In this document: positions 8,405 to 17,086 of the stretch, piece by piece
How the letters are laid out: every line of letters begins with the position of its first letter
Numbering within the stretch: the stretch's first letter is position 1
Assembly: GCF_943193215.1 (NCBI RefSeq)
Contig: NZ_CALPDH010000006.1
Span: forward strand, 1 to 64,000
Direction of reading: 5' to 3'
DNA length: 64,000 nucleotides
Source of the DNA: Acetatifactor aquisgranensis
GTDB lineage: Bacteria; Bacillota; Clostridia; Lachnospirales; Lachnospiraceae
Made by a program: the position numbers and the translations under genes
Notes under the pieces: generated by a model
What the model was told of the DNA's origin: nothing
Databases searched by the model: none
What the model saw: only the letters and a program-made list of their open reading frames with translations

Positions 8405-9958
8405 GTGAAATACCAGGACTTAAAAGCAGGCATAAGAAGCTACCTGGAGGACGCCGCCGAAGATTTTTTTATGGTTGGTTACTTTCTTCGGCAGATCAGC
8501 GAAAACGCACTTTTCACGGAGGACGGCTATAAAAGCATATGGGAATTTGCAAAAGGCGAGTACGGCTTAAGCACTTCCAGCGCTTCACGTTTCATGGCCA
8601 TTAACGCCCGCTTTTCCATTGACGGCGGGGAGCATATGGCGGAGAAGTACATCGGGATGGGCGTAAGCAAGCTGCAGGAAATGTTAGGCTTGCCGGACGA
8701 GGAACTCGAAAAGGTAACGCAGGAAACAACGGTCCGGGAGATACGCGCCATGAAGAAAAGGCAGGAGGCGCCGCGTTCCTTCTACGGCTTTCCGAAAACG
8801 GAGCGCCCGGAAGGTTCCTTACTTACCACACCAGGATGCGGCGACGGAAAATACGATTGCTTTTCATGTTGCAGGGAGTGCGCCATAAGGCAGGAACCCA
8901 GGCACTGCAGAACCGCCCCGCTGGGGAACCCGTTCCCTTGTACCAGGGTAAACAACGAAGAATGGAAAAAGAATATAGCCTACAGCCTTTACAAAGACGA
9001 GTGCCAGCTTTTACACCCGGAACTCGCCCCGGTACGGGAAGGCGACAAAGAGCCAGACCCCTGCTGCCTTAATTGCACAAATAAAACTTGCTTCAACCGT
9101 TGCGACGTCGCAAAGAAAAAGGACGAGGACGAGAAAAAGCAGGCCCAGGAGGAACTGCGGAAGCAGCGGCGCGAGGCCGAAGCAAAGAGGCCGGAACCTT
9201 CCGACCGCGATATAAAAGCCTTTTACGACTGGGCCGGTATTAAGACCACGGACAACATCACGGCGGAGGACTTAAAGAAGCGGTACAAAAACGCAGGAGG
9301 CGGAGGCGGCAGGGGAGCCGCGCTGCAGGATTACACCGGGAGCGCCAGGGGCATCCGGATCAATTACAAGAAAGAGCTTACCTGGGTGCAGATTGCTAAA
9401 CGGATTAAGGAGATCCAGGAGGCGGAGAAAAAGAAGGCCGACTTTGTGGAGCGTTCCAACGGGGCGCAGAAAAACGTCCGCGACCTTATTAAGCAGCAGG
9501 AGGAAAAGCGCCGGATTGAGGCTGAGGAAAAGAAGGCAGCCAGGGCCGCCGCGAAGCTGCAGGCAGAGGCGGAGGAACCGGGAAAGCCGGAAATCATAGA
9601 CGGCGATTTTCGGGAGGTTGAGAGCAGCGAAGAACAGCCCATCACCACCCAGGAGCCGGAGCCGGTACTTTGCGACACTTGCGAGCATGAGGGAGAGTGC
9701 GCAGGCAAAAAGACCCACGAGAACGGCTGCATGGGGTACGAGGAAAAGGCCCAGGAGCTGGAGGCCGAAGCAGAACCGAACCCGGAGGAATACGCCCGCT
9801 TTGATGTTGAGTCAATTCTTAAGAAAGAAAAAGGCTACCTTGACGGAGGCCGCGAGGCAGACTGCCCGGCGAAGTTCATTAAAGAGCATAAGATCCTGGT
9901 TGACGCCTTAACCCTTTTACTTGAAAAGATGGACGCCGAAGGAGGTGCGGAGGATTGA
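8405..9958 (+). CDS. Long Cys-rich coiled-coil early protein, unknown
   Basis: 517 residues, GTG start. Residues 1-120 are a helical domain resembling phage nucleoid or replication accessory domains. Residues about 140-180 and 205-235 hold clustered cysteines (CFSCCRECAIRQ, CCLNCTNKTCFNRCD). A third cluster lies near 430 (CDTCEHEGECAGKK). These are likely zinc sites. A long charged coiled coil covers about 235-400. The gene carries one copy of the TTGCGACGTCGCAA palindrome at 9100-9113, coding for CDVA within a Cys cluster. Function not recognised. Confidence 0.75.
   Translation: MKYQDLKAGIRSYLEDAAEDFFMVGYFLRQISENALFTEDGYKSIWEFAKGEYGLSTSSASRFMAINARFSIDGGEHMAEKYIGMGVSKLQEMLGLPDEELEKVTQETTVREIRAMKKRQEAPRSFYGFPKTERPEGSLLTTPGCGDGKYDCFSCCRECAIRQEPRHCRTAPLGNPFPCTRVNNEEWKKNIAYSLYKDECQLLHPELAPVREGDKEPDPCCLNCTNKTCFNRCDVAKKKDEDEKKQAQEELRKQRREAEAKRPEPSDRDIKAFYDWAGIKTTDNITAEDLKKRYKNAGGGGGRGAALQDYTGSARGIRINYKKELTWVQIAKRIKEIQEAEKKKADFVERSNGAQKNVRDLIKQQEEKRRIEAEEKKAARAAAKLQAEAEEPGKPEIIDGDFREVESSEEQPITTQEPEPVLCDTCEHEGECAGKKTHENGCMGYEEKAQELEAEAEPNPEEYARFDVESILKKEKGYLDGGREADCPAKFIKEHKILVDALTLLLEKMDAEGGAED
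9100..9113. repeat. 14-bp palindrome TTGCGACGTCGCAA, copy 1
   Basis: Perfect palindrome inside the Cys-rich gene, read as C-D-V-A. Identical copies lie at 23958, 32403 and 53864. Confidence 0.75.
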
Positions 9959-10590
9959 CGCGCAGAGAATACCGCAGACGGAGAAGGCGGAGGGCGCGGC
10001 GCCGGTACTTGATAAAGCGGATAGCAATAAGCAGCGCCTTTCTATTGGCAACCGGAAGCGTGTTCTTTTCAGTATACGCTGTGACGAACCAGGAGCGCCC
10101 AGCATTGGAGGAAACGGAAGCGGTCGGGGAAATGCCCACCATAGCGCCGGAAGCGCCTACAGAGGCGCACAGCGAGGCGCAGGAGGGGAAGGACTTAGGC
10201 TGGACAGCCGCCGAGGAATACAAGGCCGCAAGGATGGCCATGGCGGAGGCGGAGGGCGAGGACACCGAAGGGAAAGCGCTTGTTATTCTTGTAATTTATA
10301 ACCGGCAGCACTCCGGGAAGTTCCCGGACACCGTAGGCGGCGTTATTTCCCAGGAGAACGCCTTTACTTCCTACCATAACGGCAGGTACGACCGAGTAAA
10401 GCCGGATGCGGACTGCTGGGCGGCGCTTGACTTGATACAGATCCAGGGCTGGGACGAAAGCCAGGGGGCGCTATACTTCGAGCGGACGCCGGAGGACGAG
10501 GAAAGCACCTGGCACAGCCGGAACCTTGAACGGCTTTTCATACACGGGAACCATACATTTTATACAGAGAAGGAGGCGAAAGCAAATTGA
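9955..10590 (+). CDS. SleB/CwlJ-type cell-wall hydrolase with N-terminal membrane anchor
   Basis: 211 residues. It begins with a strongly basic run (residues 3-21), followed by one hydrophobic segment (about 23-43). The C-terminal Hydrolase_2 domain shows MAEAEGEDTEGKALVILVIY with the presumed catalytic Glu, then NRQHSGKFPDTVGGVISQ and a conserved FIHGNHTFY end. It would cleave peptidoglycan. TTG start at 9955 overlaps the previous stop (TTGA). An early-region wall hydrolase is unusual, since the true endolysin is at 52 kb. Confidence 0.8.
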   Translation: MTRREYRRRRRRRARRRYLIKRIAISSAFLLATGSVFFSVYAVTNQERPALEETEAVGEMPTIAPEAPTEAHSEAQEGKDLGWTAAEEYKAARMAMAEAEGEDTEGKALVILVIYNRQHSGKFPDTVGGVISQENAFTSYHNGRYDRVKPDADCWAALDLIQIQGWDESQGALYFERTPEDEESTWHSRNLERLFIHGNHTFYTEKEAKAN

Positions 10591-10973
10591 AGATGGCCAT
10601 GAAGGAAGGGCAGATCCTTATAAAAGACGCCGATAACACACAATTCACGATTATTAAAAGCTGGGGCAAGATGAAGTGGAGCAAAGCAGAGCGTATGTTT
10701 TACGGCCCGGCAGAGATTGAGCTTTTAAACAAGCTGGCCGGAATAGTACGGCTTCCGGGACCCATTGAGGCGGAGCGGCAGCGGCTTAATATTATCTCCC
10801 AGGCAGTAGACGCGGAGCGCATGAAGCCGGAGCCGGAACCGCTTTACAAGTACCCGGTAAAGTTTCCCCTTTACAAGCACCAGACCAGGGCGGCAAACAT
10901 GGCTCTTATTACTTTCGGATTAGTACCGCCGCCGGAGGATAAGGAGGGCGGTCATGGAAGCATTAAACAGTAA
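10587..10973 (+). CDS. Probable N-terminal fragment of a split SNF2-type helicase
   Basis: 128 residues. It starts with a short beta-rich part (SWGKMKWSKAERMFYG) like the N-terminal domain found before phage SNF2 helicases. It ends with YPVKFPLYKHQTRAANMALI, which looks like the segment just upstream of Walker A. The Walker A itself is missing here and appears at the start of the protein encoded at 11980. The two pieces are separated by about 1 kb with two other genes. TTG start behind GGAGG. Alternatively it is an independent small protein. Confidence 0.6.
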   Translation: MKMAMKEGQILIKDADNTQFTIIKSWGKMKWSKAERMFYGPAEIELLNKLAGIVRLPGPIEAERQRLNIISQAVDAERMKPEPEPLYKYPVKFPLYKHQTRAANMALITFGLVPPPEDKEGGHGSIKQ

Positions 10974-11502
10974 AGAGCGCAAATTTGCGGAAGAAAACCA
11001 CGGGCTTATATATTCTTTCTTGAATTACTACCGGCTTTCCGAAGCGGAGCATTACGACATATGCGCCATAGCTTACCTGCAGGCGGTAAAGGATTGGCAC
11101 AGAAAGCCGGGGCTCCGGGACAAGTATAAGTTTTCAACGATTGCCTTCAAAAAGATGGAGTCCGCAAAAATAAAGAAATACCACGCGGACCGGCTGAGGG
11201 ACTCTTACATATTATTCAGCCTTAACGACCTTAACGCGGAGGGTAACGAGTACCTGGGACAGATTGCGGATCAGCGCGACGCCATCCGGGAGATTGAGGA
11301 CCAGCAGAACATAGAGAACCTTTTAAACGAGGTTATGCCAGCACTTACGGAGCGGCAGCGAAAGCACCTTATAAGGGCAGTAAAAGGCGAAACGCCCGTA
11401 GAGATTATGCGGGGCGGCCATACGGCAATAACGGAATTTTGGAAAGACAGAGAGCGCATAAAAAAGGCAGTATCCGCAGTTTTTGTGCGGGGGGGGTATT
11501 GA
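10954..11502 (+). CDS. Sigma-70-like phage protein
   Basis: 182 residues. The N-terminal region resembles sigma region 2 (ENHGLIYSFLNYYRLSEAEH, a run with YLQAVKDW, then KYKFSTIAFKKM). The C-terminal part resembles region 4 (MPALTERQRKHLIRAV, then a turn and second helix). It may direct RNA polymerase to phage promoters. Its ATG overlaps the end of the preceding gene by 20 nt, and it sits inside the break of the split helicase. Confidence 0.65.
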   Translation: MEALNSKERKFAEENHGLIYSFLNYYRLSEAEHYDICAIAYLQAVKDWHRKPGLRDKYKFSTIAFKKMESAKIKKYHADRLRDSYILFSLNDLNAEGNEYLGQIADQRDAIREIEDQQNIENLLNEVMPALTERQRKHLIRAVKGETPVEIMRGGHTAITEFWKDRERIKKAVSAVFVRGGY

Positions 11503-11586
11503 GGCGTGGGGCGGGCGGGTGTTGTTGAGCTATTAAGGCTTTAAGCCTTGATATAAATAAAAAACGAAAAGGAAGGTATAAGCAGA

Positions 11587-11967
11587 ATGAGCAAAGTAAA
11601 AGTATTGATTGAACACGAGGACGGCCACAAACAGGAGCTTAACGGCGATACGGTTATCTGCTTCACGGTAAGCAAGACCGGGGAGTTTTTGAACGGGAAG
11701 GCGCAGTTTATAGACGCGCAGACAGCATTTATCGGCAGAGAAATCCCCGCCCCGATTTACCCGGACACAATAGGGAGCCTCGTCGCTTCCACGATTGAGA
11801 AAAGCAGCGGAAACGCCGCAAGGGCGGGCTTCAACCTTCACATGGTGGCGCAGATTTTAGAGGCGAAAAGTAAAGAGGTTAAAAGCGGACTTACGGAGCA
11901 GGAGAAAAAGGATGCCATCGACAAGACCGTGGAAGAAATTTTAAAAGCCGTCATATTTGGCAAGTAA
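11587..11967 (+). CDS. Unknown phage protein
   Basis: 126 residues. The N-terminal half is beta-rich (KVKVLIEHEDGHKQELNGDT), the C-terminal half helical (VEEILKAVIFGK end). ATG behind AAGGAAGG. A perfect 15-bp inverted repeat (AAGGCTT-T-AAGCCTT, 11535-11549) lies in its leader. Second of the two genes lying between the helicase fragments. No family recognised. Confidence 0.65.
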   Translation: MSKVKVLIEHEDGHKQELNGDTVICFTVSKTGEFLNGKAQFIDAQTAFIGREIPAPIYPDTIGSLVASTIEKSSGNAARAGFNLHMVAQILEAKSKEVKSGLTEQEKKDAIDKTVEEILKAVIFGK

Positions 11968-11979
11968 GGAGGAAAGCGG

Positions 11980-13347
11980 ATGGCAAAGAGGCAGCAGGCC
12001 GCCGCCCAGGGTAAAGGCTTCGGGCTTTTGTTTGAAATGGGCTGCGGCAAAACATTAACAGCGATTGCAATCGCGGGGGCAGCATACGAAAAGGGAGCCA
12101 TTGAAAAGGTTTTAGTGGTTGCGCCTACTTCGGTTTGCAGCGTATGGCCGAAGGAATTTAAGGACTACGCGGACTTTAAATACAAAGTAAACGTACTTTT
12201 GGGCGACAAGAAAAAGCGCCTGCAGGAGCTGGAAGCCCTTAACAATTTTCCTTTTAAGGCGCTTAAGGTTGCGGTCATAAACTACGAAAGCACATGGCGC
12301 GAGGGATTGTTTGAGGCGCTTCTTGATTGGAAGCCGGATATGGTTATAGCGGACGAGAGCCAGCGGATCAAGACGCCCGACGCCGAACAGAGTAAGGCCA
12401 TGCACCAGATCGGGGACATAGCGAAGTATAAGCTCATTCTTTCCGGTACGCCGGTACAGAATGACGCTATAGACCTTTTCAGCCAGTACAGATTTTTAAA
12501 CCCTAACATTTTCGGCTATAACTTTTACGCCTTCCGGGGGCGCTACGCCATTATGGGCGGCTTCAACCGAAAGCAGATTGTAGGCTATAAGGACTTAGAT
12601 CAGCTTATCCAAAAGGAGCATAGTATAGCTTACCGGGTAACGAAGGACGAAGCCCTGGATCTTCCAGAACAAACATTTTTAACCCGGTATATTCAGCTTA
12701 CAGGCAAGGAAAAGCAGCTTTACGACAAAATCAAAAAGGACAGCTTCGCAGAGCTGGAGAACGGCGGCATGATTACAGCCCCGACCGTACTTACAAAACT
12801 TCTGAGGTTGCAGCAGTTCACGGGAGGCTTTATCCAGGCAGACGAGGGAGTCAAGCCGGAGCTTGTTTTTAAAGGCAAACTAAACGCCCTGGAGGATATT
12901 TTAGAGGATTACGTTATAGGCGAAGGAAAGAAGCTGGTGGTGTTCTGCCGCTTCCGCCCGGAGATTGACTTAATACAAAAGTTGCTTGAAAAGAAAAAGA
13001 TACAGTACCGGAGCATATACGGCGACATCAAGATCGACGACCGGGGGCCGATTGTAGCAGACTTCCAGAAGGATCCGGAAATAAAAGTATTCCTTGCCCA
13101 GATTGACACCGCCGGGCTGGGCATTACCTTAACCGCCGCCGATACCTGCGTCTATTACAGCGAAAATTTTAACTACGCAGCTTACAGCCAGAGCCTGGCC
13201 AGGATCCACAGGATAGGACAGCGGAACGTATGCACCTATATTCATTTGGTAGTAGAGAAAACCGTAGACGAGGTTATCTTAAAGGCACTTTCCAAAAAAG
13301 AGGACCTTGCAAAAACCATTGTGGACGATTGGAGGCAGTATTTTTGA
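11980..13347 (+). CDS. SNF2/SF2 helicase, body lacking its usual N-terminal Q-motif segment
   Basis: 455 residues. Walker A MGCGKT at about residues 20-25, motif Ia VVAPTSVCSVWP, a DESQ box in IADESQRIK, motif III SGTPVQND, motif V near GLGITLTAADT and motif VI ARIHRIGQ. These are classical SNF2 signatures for ATP-driven DNA translocation, probably in phage replication or recombination. Family members usually carry 80-120 residues before Walker A; that part seems to be encoded at 10587-10973. SD AAGGAGGA ahead of ATG shows it is translated separately. Confidence 0.88.
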   Translation: MAKRQQAAAQGKGFGLLFEMGCGKTLTAIAIAGAAYEKGAIEKVLVVAPTSVCSVWPKEFKDYADFKYKVNVLLGDKKKRLQELEALNNFPFKALKVAVINYESTWREGLFEALLDWKPDMVIADESQRIKTPDAEQSKAMHQIGDIAKYKLILSGTPVQNDAIDLFSQYRFLNPNIFGYNFYAFRGRYAIMGGFNRKQIVGYKDLDQLIQKEHSIAYRVTKDEALDLPEQTFLTRYIQLTGKEKQLYDKIKKDSFAELENGGMITAPTVLTKLLRLQQFTGGFIQADEGVKPELVFKGKLNALEDILEDYVIGEGKKLVVFCRFRPEIDLIQKLLEKKKIQYRSIYGDIKIDDRGPIVADFQKDPEIKVFLAQIDTAGLGITLTAADTCVYYSENFNYAAYSQSLARIHRIGQRNVCTYIHLVVEKTVDEVILKALSKKEDLAKTIVDDWRQYF

Positions 13348-13514
13348 CTGAGGTTATAACAGTACCGCGAAAACTTGACGGAAAAGGCCGCTTAATTCTT
13401 CCGGGAAACTTTAGGGAAGCGGCAGACTTCGCACCAGATCAAGAAGTAAACGTATCACTTGCTTACATTGAAGGGGAAAAAGTTTTCATTATAGCAAAAA
13501 GGAAGGAGGAATAG
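13344..13514 (+). CDS. Small AbrB/MazE-type DNA-binding protein
   Basis: 56 residues with the SpoVT/AbrB swapped-hairpin pattern: TVPRKLDGKGRLILPGNFRE and a closing strand VFIIAKRK. TTG start at 13344 overlaps the helicase stop, with GGAGG 8 nt upstream. Such proteins bind DNA as dimers. A second member of this fold is encoded at 53653-53847. Confidence 0.7.
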   Translation: MTEVITVPRKLDGKGRLILPGNFREAADFAPDQEVNVSLAYIEGEKVFIIAKRKEE

Positions 13515-13516
13515 CC

Positions 13517-13573
13517 ATGTTAAAAACACCGAGCAAAAACCTGGTACCGGAACCGCATGAACGCTATTTTTAA
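13517..13573 (+). CDS. Possible 18-residue leader peptide overlapping dam start
   Basis: ATG at 13517 has the strong AAGGAGGA site; the short frame ends at 13573, 16 nt inside the methylase gene, whose own ATG (13557) lacks a clear SD. This suggests translational coupling. Evidence is only the placement of the ribosome site. Confidence 0.3.
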   Translation: MLKTPSKNLVPEPHERYF

Positions 13574-14369
13574 GTACCCAGGAAGCAAGTGGAGCGTTGC
13601 AAAATGGATTATTGATTTTTTCCCAGAGCATCACAGCTATTTAGAACCATTTGCCGGAAGCCTTGCGGTATTGATGAATAAACCGCGAAGCCATATAGAA
13701 ACCGTAAACGACTTAGACGGAAACGTCGTAAACCTTTTCCATTGGATAAGGGACGACCCGGAGAAGCTGGCACACGAGATTTATTTTACACCATACTCCC
13801 GGCAGATTTATGACGAAGCCTTTCAAGCGGTACCAGAGGACAGCCTGCAGAAAGCAGTAAATTTCTATATACGGCTTAATATGGGCCACGGCTTCCGAAC
13901 AAACGGCGAAAAGGTCGGATGGAAAAACGACATCCAGGGACGAGAACGCGCCTACGCTTCCAGGGACTGGGTAACGCTTCCGGACAGAATTATGGAGGCG
14001 GCGGAGCGGCTCCGGGGAGTACAGATTGAGTGTAAGCCCGCCGTAGAGGTTATAAAGCGTTTCAACTTCGGAAACGTCCTTATATACGCAGACCCGCCTT
14101 ACATTCTTTCCACCAGGCACGGAAAACAGTATAGGCACGAGATGGACAACACGGATCATGAGCAGCTTTTACTTGCATTATTGGAACATAAAGGACCGGT
14201 ATTATTGAGCGGCTACGATAACGAGCTGTACAACGAACTTTTAAAAGGCTGGTACCGAAAAGAAACCGTTGCATATTCCCAGGTTTGCAGTAAGAAAAGG
14301 GAAATATTGTGGATGAATTTCAAGCCAGCAGAAACAAGGCAACTTACATTATTTGAATTGGAGGAATGA
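13557..14369 (+). CDS. dam: D12-class DNA adenine methyltransferase (Dam-like)
   Basis: 270 residues. FKYPGSKW near residue 5 is the N-terminal SAM/DNA motif. EPFAGS (about 32) is motif I and ADPPY (about 180) motif IV, the alpha-class order. It methylates adenine N6, probably in GATC-like sites; specificity cannot be read. No cognate nuclease is nearby, so it is an orphan phage methylase, likely protecting phage DNA from restriction or regulating it. See the leader peptide for its odd start. Confidence 0.9.
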   Translation: MNAIFKYPGSKWSVAKWIIDFFPEHHSYLEPFAGSLAVLMNKPRSHIETVNDLDGNVVNLFHWIRDDPEKLAHEIYFTPYSRQIYDEAFQAVPEDSLQKAVNFYIRLNMGHGFRTNGEKVGWKNDIQGRERAYASRDWVTLPDRIMEAAERLRGVQIECKPAVEVIKRFNFGNVLIYADPPYILSTRHGKQYRHEMDNTDHEQLLLALLEHKGPVLLSGYDNELYNELLKGWYRKETVAYSQVCSKKREILWMNFKPAETRQLTLFELEE

Positions 14370-14371
14370 CC

Positions 14372-14608
14372 ATGCCAGAACATACCGAGCAGAAAGAAGA
14401 AATTGTAATTTGTAAGCATTGTGGCAAGCCGGAATATTGGGGAGCTATGCGCTGGCTTTCCGGCTGGTGCGCTTGCCGGAATTGCTACAGGAGCTTATGG
14501 GAGGACCAGAACCACAAGAGATACACCTGGGACGACTTAGACGGGCCGCGCCCGACCATGGAAGAATATAAGGAGCAGGAGGCGAGGAAATGCGAAAATA
14601 CGAATTAA
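14372..14608 (+). CDS. Small zinc-binding protein
   Basis: 78 residues with CKHCGKPEYW followed by CACRNC, a four-Cys zinc ribbon. ATG 14372 is 7 nt after GGAGG (14360-14364); the ATG at 14366 is too close. It overlaps the next gene. Function unknown; such ribbons are frequent in phage early proteins. Confidence 0.65.
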   Translation: MPEHTEQKEEIVICKHCGKPEYWGAMRWLSGWCACRNCYRSLWEDQNHKRYTWDDLDGPRPTMEEYKEQEARKCENTN

Positions 14609-15720
14609 GCATAAGCGCAGATTACGTCCCGGAGTGGGGAACCACCGAAGCAATAAGGGAATATTTTCAAAATTCCATAGACGAGGAAACCAGGGACTCC
14701 AGCAATAAAATGTTTTTTGATTACGACAGCGGAACCCAGACCATCCGGATCGGAAACAAGCATAGCGACCTGGATATAAAAACGCTTCTTTTCGGAGTTA
14801 CCACAAAGAACAAAGACAGCGCCATGATCGGGAACCACGGAGAGGGCTATAAGATCGCTACCGTTGTTTTACTTCGTTTAGGGAAAACCGTTGTTTTTCA
14901 GAATTACTGCCGCCGGGAAATTTGGAGGCCCAGGCTTGTAAAGTCCCGCAGATATGGCGGCGTTTTGGTTCCTACTTTCTTCGTAGAGCCGGAGGCAGTG
15001 TGGAAGAAAGTACCGGAGCATAGCTTAATTATTGAGGTCGGCGGGATAACACCGGAGGAATACCAGCAAATACAAGATTGTAATTTGCACCTGCAGGAAG
15101 GATATACCCACAGGGACACCAGCTACGGCGCAGTATTGGACGACGAGGAAAACAAAGGCCGTATTTTTGTAGGCGGGCTTTTCATTTGCAAGGAACCCAG
15201 GCTGGAAGATATAGGGATAGACTTTAAGCCGAAGGTCGTAAGATTGGAGCGCGACAGAAGCATGGTAAACAGCTTCGACGTTCAGTGGTACGCAGCCCGG
15301 ATGATTGAGGAATTAAAGGACGCAGAAACAACCAAGCGGTCGCTTAATTCTTATAGCGGGGTATATATAAATTCCTACAGCGTTCCAAGCGGACTGAAAG
15401 ACGAAATAGCCGAGGACTTCATAAACGAGCATGGAGCGAAAGCCGTGCCAGTAAGTAACCAGGCGGACATGGAGAAACTTAAGAAGCGAGGATATAAGCC
15501 CGTCATTGTTTCCGAAGCGAAGCGCGACGTCATACTTGAATCGGAGCTTTACGAAGAAATTAGGGCGGAGAACGCAAAGGAAAAAGAAAAAGCCCGCCCG
15601 CTTTACGACCGTTTCTGCGAGTTTGCGGAGAAGATCGAGGACAGGCTGGAGGAAAGCGAAGTAACCACGCTTTATGAGTTTTTAGACGAATTAGCAGAAC
15701 TTGAAGAAAAGGAGGACTAA
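14590..15720 (+). CDS. GHKL-type ATPase (Hsp90/MutL/MORC fold), phage-encoded
   Basis: 376 residues. EAIREYFQNSIDE (residues 20-33) is the Bergerat N-box with E24 and N28, and IGNHGEGYKIATVVLLRLGK near residue 75 is the Gly-rich lid box. The DxGxG motif seems degenerate. The rest is not recognised and ends in an acidic coiled coil. It should bind ATP. Free-standing GHKL proteins occur in phages and in defence systems; its job here is unknown. Tightly packed between the zinc ribbon gene and the next. Confidence 0.75.
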   Translation: MRKYELSISADYVPEWGTTEAIREYFQNSIDEETRDSSNKMFFDYDSGTQTIRIGNKHSDLDIKTLLFGVTTKNKDSAMIGNHGEGYKIATVVLLRLGKTVVFQNYCRREIWRPRLVKSRRYGGVLVPTFFVEPEAVWKKVPEHSLIIEVGGITPEEYQQIQDCNLHLQEGYTHRDTSYGAVLDDEENKGRIFVGGLFICKEPRLEDIGIDFKPKVVRLERDRSMVNSFDVQWYAARMIEELKDAETTKRSLNSYSGVYINSYSVPSGLKDEIAEDFINEHGAKAVPVSNQADMEKLKKRGYKPVIVSEAKRDVILESELYEEIRAENAKEKEKARPLYDRFCEFAEKIEDRLEESEVTTLYEFLDELAELEEKED

Positions 15721-15722
15721 AA

Positions 15723-16172
15723 GTGGCAGATATTTTTTCATTGATTGACGAGTATAAGGAGCTTCTGGACGAGAAGGACAGACTGAAGGATGCAACCACC
15801 GAGAACAACAAGGCATTAGAGGCGAAGCGCAACGAGCTGGCCAAGGCTATGATCGACGCAGAAAGCCCGAAGGTAAGCCGGGGCGGCTTCCTTTACAGTT
15901 TGCAGGATAAAACCAAGTATAACAAGATCGGCGGATGCGACGAGGACGCTTTTTATGACACATTAGAGGAACATGGGCTGGGCGATATTATTAAGCGCAC
16001 CGTAAACGCCCAGACCTTGAACGGGGCCATGGCGGGACTTGTAGAGGAAAACGACGGCGAGCTGCCGGAGGACTTCGAGGACTTTATTAAGCCCTACCAG
16101 TATTACGACGTAGCCAAGAGGAAAGAAACCAACAAGGCGGCAAAGAACGCCAAGAATAAGAAGGGAGCATAG
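15723..16172 (+). CDS. Phage early protein with coiled-coil N-terminus, unknown
   Basis: 149 residues, GTG start. An N-terminal coiled coil (IDEYKELLDEKDRLKD) is followed by SPKVSRGGFLYSLQDKTKYN and a helical part with GLGDIIKRTVNAQTLN. The pattern is common next to recombination and SSB genes in Clostridia phages, but I cannot name it. Basic C-terminal tail rich in Lys and Asn. Confidence 0.7.
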   Translation: MADIFSLIDEYKELLDEKDRLKDATTENNKALEAKRNELAKAMIDAESPKVSRGGFLYSLQDKTKYNKIGGCDEDAFYDTLEEHGLGDIIKRTVNAQTLNGAMAGLVEENDGELPEDFEDFIKPYQYYDVAKRKETNKAAKNAKNKKGA

Positions 16173-16179
16173 GAAGCCT

Positions 16180-16731
16180 ATGAGCGATTACGAGCAGATG
16201 GAAATTGACGTAAGGCTGGAATCGGAAAAGGACCTTAAGACCAACGTAGGGAAGGTTATTAAGTTCTTTTACGACAAACGCCGGATGGAGGCTGAGGAAA
16301 GCGGCTGGCCGCTTAAGCAGGTAAAAAGCAAGCACGAGGGTTATGGGATTGCGGCGGAGGCGTTCAGTAAGATCGGCGCGAAGCAGAAAACCCTTAAGCG
16401 GGGAATGGACGACTACCTGGCATTATTGCAGGTAAAGGGCGAGGACGGCGTGAGCATTTGCGGCGATATTTACAACCAGGCGCTGGAGCTTGCCATGGAA
16501 GCGATAGGGATGGCGGCAGACGCTACCCGGATATTAAACGACCTTTATTACGGCTACGACAGCCGGACACCGATAGAGCAGGCAATAGCCGAAATGAACG
16601 CCCAGAAGGACCAGGAGGGCGGCGAGTTTGAGGAAGTCGAGGAAACCCAGGGCGAGGGCGAAAACGGCGACGGTGGACCGCAGGAGGAAGCCGAGGGGTA
16701 CGATCCGGACGGGAATCCGGAAGAAAGTTAA
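16180..16731 (+). CDS. Unknown early protein with acidic tail
   Basis: 183 residues. A helical basic N-terminal part (about 1-125) contains YDKRRMEAEESGWPLKQVKS; from about residue 140 the tail is dominated by Glu, Gly and Asp. The acidic tail next to an SSB-like gene might mimic DNA or recruit a partner. No family recognised. Confidence 0.65.
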   Translation: MSDYEQMEIDVRLESEKDLKTNVGKVIKFFYDKRRMEAEESGWPLKQVKSKHEGYGIAAEAFSKIGAKQKTLKRGMDDYLALLQVKGEDGVSICGDIYNQALELAMEAIGMAADATRILNDLYYGYDSRTPIEQAIAEMNAQKDQEGGEFEEVEETQGEGENGDGGPQEEAEGYDPDGNPEES

Positions 16732-16743
16732 GGAGGACACGAG

Positions 16744-17064
16744 ATGGCTTTAAAAGTAAACGAGATCGTAAAGGTTGAGGTGGAAGCCAGCGACGGCCAG
16801 GTCTTGAAAGAGGGCGACGCTATTATGCTTCGGGTAAGCAGGCGGACCCCGGAGGACGTAGTCTGCAGATTTGCCGGACTTTCAAACGGCTACTTTGTTA
16901 CCACCACCCTGGATGGGCAGCACGAAAACAAGTACCGCCAGGCAAGCATTGAAACCTGTTACCGCATTAAGGAAGTAGAGAAGATCCAGCCCCAGGAGCT
17001 TAATGGAACGGGCAAGGAATCAGCACAGGACGCAGCTGCGCCGCTTTTGGCGCCGGGCGCATAA
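16744..17064 (+). CDS. Unknown early protein, small beta domain
   Basis: 106 residues. The N-terminal ~75 residues look like a small beta barrel (EIVKVEVEASDGQVLKEGDA, IMLRVSRRTPEDVVCRF), perhaps an OB- or SH3-like fold. The tail is Ala- and Gln-rich. Good AGGAGG upstream. Not recognised. Confidence 0.6.
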   Translation: MALKVNEIVKVEVEASDGQVLKEGDAIMLRVSRRTPEDVVCRFAGLSNGYFVTTTLDGQHENKYRQASIETCYRIKEVEKIQPQELNGTGKESAQDAAAPLLAPGA

Positions 17065-17086
17065 ATAAAAAGGAGGATATAACACC

